From: CAZESH01 sp964514665 | Lineage (GTDB): Bacteria; Bacillota; Bacilli; Paenibacillales; KCTC-25726 | Reading direction: 5' to 3' | Assembly (NCBI GenBank): GCA_964514665.1 | Contig: CAZESH010000111.1 | Location: 1-12,461 of the forward strand | Length of the DNA: 12,461 bases | Part shown: in pieces, positions 7,238 through 12,461 of the stretch | Layout of the letters: the number at the start of each line of letters is the position of its first letter | Numbering within the stretch: position 1 is the stretch's first letter | The notes under the pieces: generated by a model | The model's database searches: none | What the model was told of the DNA's origin: nothing | What the model saw: only the letters and a program-made list of their open reading frames with translations | Translations under genes and position numbers: made by a program

Positions 7238-7254
7238 TATAATCTATCATAGAT
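7238..7254 (+). promoter_or_regulatory. Promoter -10 box overlapped by a 13-bp palindrome
   Basis: A perfect TATAAT (7238-7243) lies 35 bases before the start codon of the next gene. The -35 region (GAAACA, 7214-7219, 18-base spacer) is poor. The palindrome ATCTAT-C-ATAGAT (7242-7254) overlaps the end of the -10 box and the expected start point, which is a normal operator position. A weak -35 plus an overlapping palindrome suggests regulated expression, which is an inference. Confidence 0.5.
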
Positions 7255-7278
7255 GATAAAATTATAGGAGGAGTAGCG

Positions 7279-7842
7279 GTGAAATCAGCAGTAAAAATAA
7301 CTTTAGCATTCCTTCTCTTCGGCAGCGGACTAGGCATCGGCTCTGTATTTATTTCCAATGCCGACGGAATTATTCCCGATAATCAGCCGGGCTCGTCCAA
7401 CGATCCGATCGTGACCAAGAGCTATGTCGATGAATCGGTCAGGGCAATCGTGCAAAATGAGCTGTCCAAGCAGTCGGTAGATGAGAACAAGATCAAACAG
7501 CTTGTGACTGATGCTCTGAGGACGCAAGGTTCGGGCGGTGAAGGCATGACGGTCATCGGACTGAAGGCGGGACAGGTGCTTTATGCCGGTGCAGGTACGG
7601 AATTCATCGTCAGAAACGGCAATGCGGTGGCTTACAGTACCGATGGAAATGGAATACCAGACCTGACCGCGGGGAAAGATATTGCTAACGGCTCAACGAT
7701 TGCCAACAATCATCTGCTGCTGTTTCCAAAGGACGGAGGCCGCGGCATCAAGCCGGCCAAGGGCACGAAAGGAACGGTTTATGTGATGGTGCGCGGAAGA
7801 TACCTTTGGGCCAATGAAGATGGAACGGAAGTAAAACCATAA
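7279..7842 (+). CDS. Small secreted or membrane-tethered protein, function unknown
   Basis: The 187-residue product starts at GTG 7279, chosen because AGGAGG (7266-7271) ends 7 bases upstream. Residues 1-26 are a hydrophobic signal peptide or anchor (KITLAFLLFGSGLGIGSVF). A segment around 38-52 (PGSSNDPIVTKSYVDES) is of a type I recall in several Firmicutes exoproteins. A charged, probably helical or coiled stretch runs about 49-80, then a Gly-rich hinge (SGGEG, 85-89). The C-terminal ~98 residues form a compact beta-rich region with AGAGTEFIVRNG (103-114), GNGIPDLTAGKD (123-134) and NNHLLLFPKDGGRGI (143-157). No enzyme motif is visible. It has its own promoter and follows a terminator, so it is a separate unit. 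Nearby surface genes suggest an envelope role, possibly in sporulation given the SASP gene next to it, but this is a guess. Confidence 0.8.
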   Translation: MKSAVKITLAFLLFGSGLGIGSVFISNADGIIPDNQPGSSNDPIVTKSYVDESVRAIVQNELSKQSVDENKIKQLVTDALRTQGSGGEGMTVIGLKAGQVLYAGAGTEFIVRNGNAVAYSTDGNGIPDLTAGKDIANGSTIANNHLLLFPKDGGRGIKPAKGTKGTVYVMVRGRYLWANEDGTEVKP

Positions 7843-7918
7843 AACAAATTCAGCTAATCAGCTCAACGTTTACCTCGACTTACAGCATCTTGGCAGGTTG
7901 AGCGATTTCTGTCCCGGT

Positions 7919-7925
7919 CATACTA
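7919..7925 (+). promoter_or_regulatory. Forespore-type (SigG/SigF) -10 element before the SASP gene
   Basis: CATACTA matches the SigG -10 consensus CATNNTA and lies 34 bases before the SASP start codon. The -35 region (around 7895-7901) is a poor match to TGNATA. An inverted repeat GCTCAAC (7861-7867) and GTTGAGC (7897-7903) reaches into that region. SASP genes are known to be forespore-expressed, which makes the assignment plausible. Confidence 0.5.
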
Positions 7926-7959
7926 GGACTGCCTTACAAATCCAAGGAGGTGTCCGAAT

Positions 7960-8244
7960 ATGGCGAAAGGTCAACAAAGCAATCGTAAAATCGTGCCTGA
8001 GAGTTCTGCCATCATTGATCAATGGAAATATGAAATCGCCGCTGAAATGGGCTTGCCTGTTGGCAAAAATGCAATGAGAGGTGCAGATGTAGAGTTTGCC
8101 ACGGAGCTGGGAAGCATTAGCGCATCCAGTGTTAGGGAAGATTATTGGGGGCACATTGCATCCAGGGATACAGGAGCAGTGGGCGGATCGATTACAAAAA
8201 GATTGGTGCAGGAAGCGGAAAAAACCTTGCTGGGCTTGCAATAA
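7960..8244 (+). CDS. Alpha/beta-type small acid-soluble spore protein, extended form
   Basis: The 94-residue protein starts at ATG 7960, seven bases after AAGGAGGTG (7944-7952). It has the SASP signatures IVPES (11-15), KYEIAAEMG (23-31, overlapping the GPR protease cleavage region) and the C-terminal DNA-binding block VGGSITKRLV (74-83). SASPs of this class coat spore DNA, protect it from UV and chemical damage, and are degraded by GPR on germination to feed outgrowth. Usual members are about 60-75 residues with roughly 14 residues between the two blocks. Here about 42 residues separate them. The extra segment contains a second GPR-like sequence, VEFATELG (44-51), and a YWGHIASRD stretch (62-70) like that in some Clostridium/Paenibacillus SASPs. 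The gene appears monocistronic, with a SigG-like -10 upstream. Confidence 0.93.
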   Translation: MAKGQQSNRKIVPESSAIIDQWKYEIAAEMGLPVGKNAMRGADVEFATELGSISASSVREDYWGHIASRDTGAVGGSITKRLVQEAEKTLLGLQ

Positions 8245-8271
8245 AAGCAGAGCAGCATTGCGGGTCTTCAT

Positions 8272-8303
8272 TTGACACTTATCCACAAATCCAGTACTAT
8301 AAT
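8272..8303 (+). promoter_or_regulatory. Promoter upstream of the metK leader
   Basis: A perfect TTGACA (8272-8277) is followed by TACTATAAT (8295-8303). TACTAT (8295-8300) has the ideal 17-base spacer; the perfect TATAAT (8298-8303) would have 20. The RNA would start near 8307-8310, directly ahead of a terminator hairpin, so transcripts into metK must read through it. Confidence 0.6.
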
Positions 8304-8308
8304 AAATT

Positions 8309-8362
8309 GAAGGTTTATAAAATAACAACCTTTTCCTATTGGGAAAGGTTCCTTTTTTGTTT
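8309..8362 (+). terminator. Terminator with an overlapping alternative hairpin (SASP terminator or metK attenuator)
   Basis: AACCTTTTCC (8327-8336) pairs with GGGAAAGGTT (8341-8350), with one U-G pair, around loop TATT. CCTTTTTTGTTT follows. The 5' arm can instead pair with AAGGTT (8310-8315) through AACCTT (8327-8332), which would destroy the terminator stem. This gives the layout of a small attenuator between the promoter at 8272-8303 and metK. It may equally be the plain terminator of the SASP gene. I see no S-box (SAM-I) motifs. Confidence 0.75.
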
Positions 8363-8385
8363 AGTTTGAACAGAAATTATATATA
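8357..8385 (+). promoter_or_regulatory. Weak second promoter candidate for metK
   Basis: TTGTTT (8357-8362) is separated by 17 bases from TATATA (8380-8385), with TATAAT shifted by two bases (8382-8387). The -35 overlaps the T-run of the terminator. If used, metK would have a leader of about 25 bases and would bypass the terminator. The AT-rich context makes chance matches likely. Confidence 0.3.
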
Positions 8386-8415
8386 ATAATAAAGGGCTTA
8401 TGGGAGGTTGTTGGA

Positions 8416-9612
8416 ATGACATTTAAGCATGGCAAAAGATTATTTACATCCGAATCCGTAACGGAAGGACATCCGGATAAAATATGCGACCAAATTTCCG
8501 ATTCCGTATTGGATGCGTTTTTGGAGCAGGACCCTTACGCAAGGGTGGCTTGCGAAGTTTCCGTCGCAACCGGGCTTGTACTGGTCATAGGGGAAATTAC
8601 CAGTAAGGCTGATTACGTGGATATTCCAAAGATTGTCCGCGAGACGATTAAAGATATTGGTTATACCCGGGCCAAGTACGGTTTCGATGCAAGCACTTGC
8701 GCAGTGCTGACTTCCTTGAACGAACAATCACCGGATATTGCCGCAGGCGTAAATACGGCACTGGAAGTTCGCGGGGAAAACGAAGCGTCGATTGATGACA
8801 TCGGTGCCGGAGACCAGGGACTTATGTTTGGCTATGCGGCAAATGAAACCCCTGAATTGATGCCGTTGCCGATTGCTTTGGCGCATCACTTGTCGCGCCG
8901 ACTTTCCGAAGTCCGCAAAGACGGTACGCTTGGATATTTGCGCCCGGATGGCAAAACCCAGGTGACCATTGAGTATGAAGGGGACAAACCGGTTCGTGTC
9001 GATGCGATTGTCGTCTCCACGCAGCATCATGAGGACATTTCGTTGGAGCAAATCACAAAAGACATTCTAGAGCACGTGATCAAGCCTGTAGTGCCGGCGG
9101 AATGGCTCGATGCCGAGACCAAGTATTTTATTAACCCGACGGGACGTTTTGTCATTGGCGGGCCTCAGGGCGATGCCGGTTTGACCGGCCGAAAAATCAT
9201 TGTGGATACGTATGGCGGGTACGCTCGCCATGGCGGAGGAGCCTTCTCCGGAAAGGATCCGACAAAGGTGGACCGTTCAGCGGCTTACGCAGCCAGATAC
9301 GTGGCCAAGAACATCGTGGCCGCAGGCTTGGCGGACAAATGTGAAATCCAATTGGCGTACGCCATCGGAGTCGCTCAACCGGTATCCATCAGTGTGGACA
9401 CTTTCGGAAGCGGCAAAGTCGAAGAGGAGAAATTAGTCGACGCGATCCGCAAAAATTTTGACCTTCGTCCTGCAGGCATTATAAAAATGCTTGATTTGCG
9501 CAGACCGATTTATAAGCAAACCGCCGCTTATGGCCACTTCGGAAGAACCGATATTGATCTCCCGTGGGAAAGAACCGATAAGGTGGATGTTTTAAAAGAA
9601 GCTTGCTTATAA
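8416..9612 (+). CDS. metK: S-adenosylmethionine synthetase (methionine adenosyltransferase)
   Basis: The cytoplasmic enzyme makes S-adenosylmethionine from methionine and ATP, releasing phosphate and pyrophosphate. SAM is the main methyl donor and a precursor for polyamine and cofactor synthesis. The 398-residue length is normal for the family. Visible signatures are the ATP-binding GHPDKICDQISD (18-29), the GAGDQG signature (130-135), and the P-loop-like GGGAFSGKDPTKVDRSAAY (273-291) with the conserved Lys, Asp and Arg of the active site. The start at ATG 8416 has GGGAGG (8402-8407) eight bases before it. The gene is monocistronic, ending at a perfect terminator. In Bacillus, metK is commonly under a SAM-I riboswitch. 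Here the leader is far too short for that aptamer and shows a different terminator-containing leader. Confidence 0.99.
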   Translation: MTFKHGKRLFTSESVTEGHPDKICDQISDSVLDAFLEQDPYARVACEVSVATGLVLVIGEITSKADYVDIPKIVRETIKDIGYTRAKYGFDASTCAVLTSLNEQSPDIAAGVNTALEVRGENEASIDDIGAGDQGLMFGYAANETPELMPLPIALAHHLSRRLSEVRKDGTLGYLRPDGKTQVTIEYEGDKPVRVDAIVVSTQHHEDISLEQITKDILEHVIKPVVPAEWLDAETKYFINPTGRFVIGGPQGDAGLTGRKIIVDTYGGYARHGGGAFSGKDPTKVDRSAAYAARYVAKNIVAAGLADKCEIQLAYAIGVAQPVSISVDTFGSGKVEEEKLVDAIRKNFDLRPAGIIKMLDLRRPIYKQTAAYGHFGRTDIDLPWERTDKVDVLKEACL

Positions 9613-9644
9613 AAGGGCAGCTGCTTTAAAGAAATAAATTAAAC

Positions 9645-9692
9645 ATAACCGTTTCAAATCGTAGCATGATTTGAAACGGTTATTTTATTTTT
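9645..9692 (+). terminator. Strong intrinsic terminator of metK
   Basis: A perfect 16-bp stem (9645-9660 with 9668-9683; core AACCGTTTC and GAAACGGTT) encloses loop GTAGCAT and is followed by TTTTATTTTT. Confidence 0.95.
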
Positions 9693-9697
9693 CTCGT

Positions 9698-9727
9698 AAC
9701 TTTTCTGCTATTCTTCGAGTCTATTAT
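9698..9727 (+). promoter_or_regulatory. Possible promoter of the glycosidase-like gene
   Basis: GTAAC ending at 9700 is followed by 15 bases and CGAGT (9716-9720). This is close to the ECF GTAAC-N16-CGA pattern but one base short. TATTAT (9722-9727) could be a vegetative -10 without a good -35. An inverted repeat CTATTCTT (9708-9715) and AAGAATAG (9734-9741) brackets this stretch and could be an operator. Confidence 0.3.
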
Positions 9728-9739
9728 ATGACAAAGAAT

Positions 9740-9821
9740 AGTTCAGAGTGGGTTTTCTGTTCCGAAGTGAGTTTGCTTTCCGTCGCAATCGAAACTAGAA
9801 ACAGAAAACCCACTCCGAACT
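9740..9821 (+). repeat. 82-base long hairpin in the leader of the glycosidase-like gene
   Basis: Arms 9740-9761 and 9800-9821 pair at 21 of 22 positions; the only mismatch is A9745 with C9816. The core is GAGTGGGTTTTCTGTT against AACAGAAAACCCACTC. The 38-base loop can form an inner stem AGTTT (9770-9774) with AAACT (9792-9796). No T-run follows on either strand, so it is not an intrinsic terminator. It ends 21 bases before the ribosome binding site of the next gene. It could protect or regulate the mRNA, or be the trace of a small mobile repeat. Confidence 0.85.
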
Positions 9822-9858
9822 TAACTGAACCGTATAGATTCGAAAGGATGAGAGGACC

Positions 9859-12461
9859 ATGGATAGGAGAAACCTTAAAAAAAGAGAGAAAAGCAAAGAG
9901 AATAAAAAAGCCGGTACAGGTAAAAAGGTGCTGGTTGCGATAATTGCGGGAAGCCTGCTCTGGGGAAGCGTATCTGCTGACAACTTAACGACGGTTCAAG
10001 CGGCTCAAGCACAGTCGCCTAGTATTCAACTTGTAAGTGAACAGCCGATTACGGCTGGAGCTGTTTTGCGAAAGTATGTTTGGCATTCAATAAGAGGCAA
10101 TACGACAGCAGCAGTGAATGCGAATGTGATCGTTGCCGATTTGCAAAATCCTTATGTCAAGCTTGATGTCATGACAGGTGTGAACAATCAATTTACCAAA
10201 CGGCAGGACGTTCCCGGCATGGTCAAAGCTTCGGGGGCGGCAGCCGGAGTGAACGGGGATTATTTCAGCACGGGGGCGGAAGGCGCTCCGATCGGACCGG
10301 AGATCGAAAGCGGCATCTACATGTCCTCGCCTTCAACCGGCATCAACGGCATGTATGCGTTTGGCCTTACGCAGGACAGGAAGCCTGTAATTGACAGCTT
10401 TGCTTTTAAAGGAACCGTTATGGCGGCGAATGGGGTATCCTATGCGCTTGCGGGCATCAATAATACGTATTATTGGGATGACAATCATCAGCACAGCCAT
10501 GCCAATAAGCTTTACATCTACACGAATGCCTGGGGCTCGACCAGCCGGGCCAACGACGGCGCTACCACACCGACAGAAGTGCTCGTAGAAAACGGTACGG
10601 TCAAGCAAATTGCAGTCAAAGATACAATTGACTCCGTTCCTCCCGTGGATGGATATATCATCCGCGCAGCGGGGAAAGCCGCGGATTTTGTGATGCAGAA
10701 TTTACATGTGGGCGATCGCGTTTCCTATACGTACCAAATGGTTTCCAATACGACCAAGCAAGCAGTGGACCCAAGCCTGTATCAAATGATGATCGGCGGA
10801 CATACGATATTGGTGGATCAAGGGAAGCCGGCAGCATTTTCACGCAATGTCTCCAGTCTGGGGGGGAATCGTTCCAGAACGGGGATCGGTTACTCCAAGG
10901 ATGGCCGCTATGTTTACATTCTTACTGCGGATAACAGCGGAAACAGCGACGGCATGAGCTTGTCCGACTTTCAACAGCTGATGACGATGGTCGGGGTATG
11001 GAAGGGATTGAATCTCGACGGAGGCGGGTCGACGCAAATGGTAGCCCGTCCGTTAGGAGATTTTACACCTGAGCTGGCTAACGACACGGAATACGGCAGC
11101 ACGCGGAAGGTCGTCAACGGATTGGGAGTGTATTCAACGGCCCCGCAAGGCAAGCTGAAGGGCATCCTATTGCAAGGCAATTCGCTGCTTTTTATCGGGG
11201 AACAAACCCAATTTGACTTTAAGGCCTACGATCAATTTTACAATCCGCTAAGCACGAGCAATTTGAATGTTCAATGGACCTGGACAAAAGGTCTGGGAAC
11301 CTTTGATAAAGGTGCTTTTACGGCTTTGAACGCCGGCAAGGGACAGCTTTCGGTACAATACGGGGGAGTCAAGCAGGAGAAGGAGCTTGAAGTGGTTGGA
11401 CGCGATCAAATCGCAAGCCTGCAGATGCAGGCTCCGGATCATGCGGTGTTGGTGGACGGAGGCAAATACAGGCTGAAGGTGACGGCGGTAACCTTGGATG
11501 GCACGCAACGTGAAGTGCCGGCGGAACTTATTGATTGGCAGCTGATTGGCTTTAAAGGAACGATAAACGGGAATACGCTGACGGTTGACCGGTTGACTGG
11601 CGCTGAAGCAGGACAGATTATTGCTTCTTACGATGGATTCAGCACCCTGCTTACCATACCTTTCGGTATTGATAAAATGTGGGCCGATTTTGATCAATTG
11701 AATCCTTCTTTTAAAACCGAAAAAACGCCCAGCGACGTCAGCGGGCAGGTTCGGCTTGTCACCAGCCTGCCGGGAACGGACGGCTTGGATCGGGCACTCT
11801 ATTTTGACTATAACTTCCGCGAAGGAACGGGAACCAAAGCGCTCTATGCAGCATTTGGCGATAACGGCGCTGCGGTGGAGGGAACGCCTATCAAACTGAA
11901 AGCGCGGATATTTGGCGACAACAGCTTGAACTGGGTGCGCGCCGAAGTGATAGATCGCAATGGGCAAAAGCAAATGCTCGATTTCACCCGTCATCTCGAT
12001 TGGTACGGTTGGAAGGAAGTCAGCGAAGATTTGAGCGGTTACAATCTGGCATTCCCGATCAAGGTAAGCAGGGTTTACATCGTCGACCCGCAGACAGGTC
12101 AAGATGAAAGAGAAGTAATGGGTACCACCGCAATTGATAATATCCGTTTCGAATATATAGGTAAGGTGCCCGAGACGAGGAAAGTGAAAGTGAGCATGGC
12201 CGTCAATCGGAAAACCATTAATGTCGATGGAAAAGATCAAAGCTTGGACCAAGCGCCGGTAGTAATTAAAGGAAATACGCTGATTCCGATTCGTTTTTTT
12301 GTTGATGCCATGGGCGGCAACGTCATGTGGGACGGAAAAGAGAACAAAGTTACGATTCTCAAAGGTTCTCATTTGGTGGAGCTTTGGATTGGAAAGCAAG
12401 ATTTGATTATAGACGGCAGAAGAGTAACCGCCGATGTCGCTCCGGCCTTGATGCACAATCG
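9859..12461 (+). CDS. Exported phosphodiester glycosidase (NAGPA)-family protein with Ig-like and stalk domains, 3' end outside window
   Basis: The frame is open from ATG 9859 to the window end (867 residues visible); AAAGGA (9843-9848) lies ten bases before the ATG. Residues 1-48 are an export signal with a long basic N-region (RRNLKKREKSKENKK), hydrophobic core VLVAIIAGSLLWGSV and likely cleavage near VQA|AQ. The NAGPA domain spans about 55-430, with NGDYF (132-136) and the hallmark LNLDGGGSTQM (384-394). The family includes the mammalian enzyme that removes GlcNAc from mannose-6-phosphate diesters, and bacterial members are thought to act on wall glycan phosphodiesters; the substrate here is unknown. 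Ig-like domains follow (about 440-600, with YDQFYN at 457-462 like the S-layer YDQYG motif). A jelly-roll-like region (607-772, starting MWADFDQLN) comes next, then a copper-amine-oxidase-like stalk domain from about 775 (VNRKTINVDG, IPIRFFVDAMGG). It is more GC-rich than the S-layer side genes. Confidence 0.92.
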   Translation, partial: MDRRNLKKREKSKENKKAGTGKKVLVAIIAGSLLWGSVSADNLTTVQAAQAQSPSIQLVSEQPITAGAVLRKYVWHSIRGNTTAAVNANVIVADLQNPYVKLDVMTGVNNQFTKRQDVPGMVKASGAAAGVNGDYFSTGAEGAPIGPEIESGIYMSSPSTGINGMYAFGLTQDRKPVIDSFAFKGTVMAANGVSYALAGINNTYYWDDNHQHSHANKLYIYTNAWGSTSRANDGATTPTEVLVENGTVKQIAVKDTIDSVPPVDGYIIRAAGKAADFVMQNLHVGDRVSYTYQMVSNTTKQAVDPSLYQMMIGGHTILVDQGKPAAFSRNVSSLGGNRSRTGIGYSKDGRYVYILTADNSGNSDGMSLSDFQQLMTMVGVWKGLNLDGGGSTQMVARPLGDFTPELANDTEYGSTRKVVNGLGVYSTAPQGKLKGILLQGNSLLFIGEQTQFDFKAYDQFYNPLSTSNLNVQWTWTKGLGTFDKGAFTALNAGKGQLSVQYGGVKQEKELEVVGRDQIASLQMQAPDHAVLVDGGKYRLKVTAVTLDGTQREVPAELIDWQLIGFKGTINGNTLTVDRLTGAEAGQIIASYDGFSTLLTIPFGIDKMWADFDQLNPSFKTEKTPSDVSGQVRLVTSLPGTDGLDRALYFDYNFREGTGTKALYAAFGDNGAAVEGTPIKLKARIFGDNSLNWVRAEVIDRNGQKQMLDFTRHLDWYGWKEVSEDLSGYNLAFPIKVSRVYIVDPQTGQDEREVMGTTAIDNIRFEYIGKVPETRKVKVSMAVNRKTINVDGKDQSLDQAPVVIKGNTLIPIRFFVDAMGGNVMWDGKENKVTILKGSHLVELWIGKQDLIIDGRRVTADVAPALMHN

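Noticed and set aside
8245..8415. SAM-I (S-box) riboswitch before metK
   Set aside because: The space is too short for aptamer plus terminator, and the conserved S-box core sequences are not present.
9671..9943. 90-codon + strand frame running through the metK terminator and the long hairpin into the next gene
   Set aside because: It covers two stem-loops and overlaps the signal-peptide region of the next gene in another frame. No ribosome binding site or sensible product was seen.
11248..12456. Long open frame of 402 codons on the - strand near the window end
   Set aside because: It is antisense to the NAGPA/stalk-domain gene, whose frame is open with recognisable domains throughout. The - strand product matches no family I recognise.
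1..12461. CRISPR array, insertion sequence, tRNA/rRNA, phage or toxin-antitoxin genes
   Set aside because: No regularly spaced repeats, transposase or integrase motifs, tRNA-like folds or rRNA sequence were seen. The only repeats are the short ones listed.

Overview
The window looks like chromosome from a spore-forming Gram-positive bacterium of the Paenibacillaceae (Paenibacillus or a near relative). The evidence is two S-layer homology (SLH) proteins, an alpha/beta-type small acid-soluble spore protein, a Firmicutes-type metK, strong AGGAGG ribosome binding sites, and a phosphodiester glycosidase-like exoprotein ending in a copper-amine-oxidase-like 'stalk' domain. All seven genes lie on the + strand. 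The genus is inferred from family resemblance, not from a database search.

Layout: (1) 1-1212 is the 3' end of a large SLH-anchored exoprotein. (2) 1213-1715 is a roughly 500-base AT-rich regulatory region. It holds an ECF-like promoter, a vegetative-type promoter, a tandem 10-bp repeat and a small hairpin. (3) 1794-4802 encodes the probable main S-layer protein, which also has a second, well-supported in-frame start at 1716, and it ends at a strong terminator. (4) 5027-7147 encodes a secreted protein of unknown function that appears to be built from about five divergent beta-sandwich repeats. (5) 7279-7842 is a small secreted or membrane-tethered protein of unknown function. (6) 7960-8244 is an unusually long alpha/beta SASP. 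(7) 8416-9612 is metK, preceded by a promoter and a compact terminator/antiterminator-like leader rather than a recognisable S-box. (8) 9613-9858 holds the metK terminator and an 82-base hairpin. (9) 9859 to the window end is an incomplete NAGPA-family exoprotein with Ig-like, jelly-roll-like and stalk domains.

Five of the seven genes encode cell-surface or secreted proteins, so this is an envelope locus with a spore gene and a housekeeping gene between its parts. Most units have their own promoter and terminator, so it is a cluster of separate transcription units rather than one operon. The most interesting regulatory observation is a shared composite element, AAC-N16/17-CGTTTAATATYATATA, upstream of both the S-layer gene and the unknown secreted protein. 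It has the geometry of ECF sigma promoters and suggests the two genes are co-regulated. No CRISPR array, tRNA, rRNA, insertion sequence or phage gene was seen.
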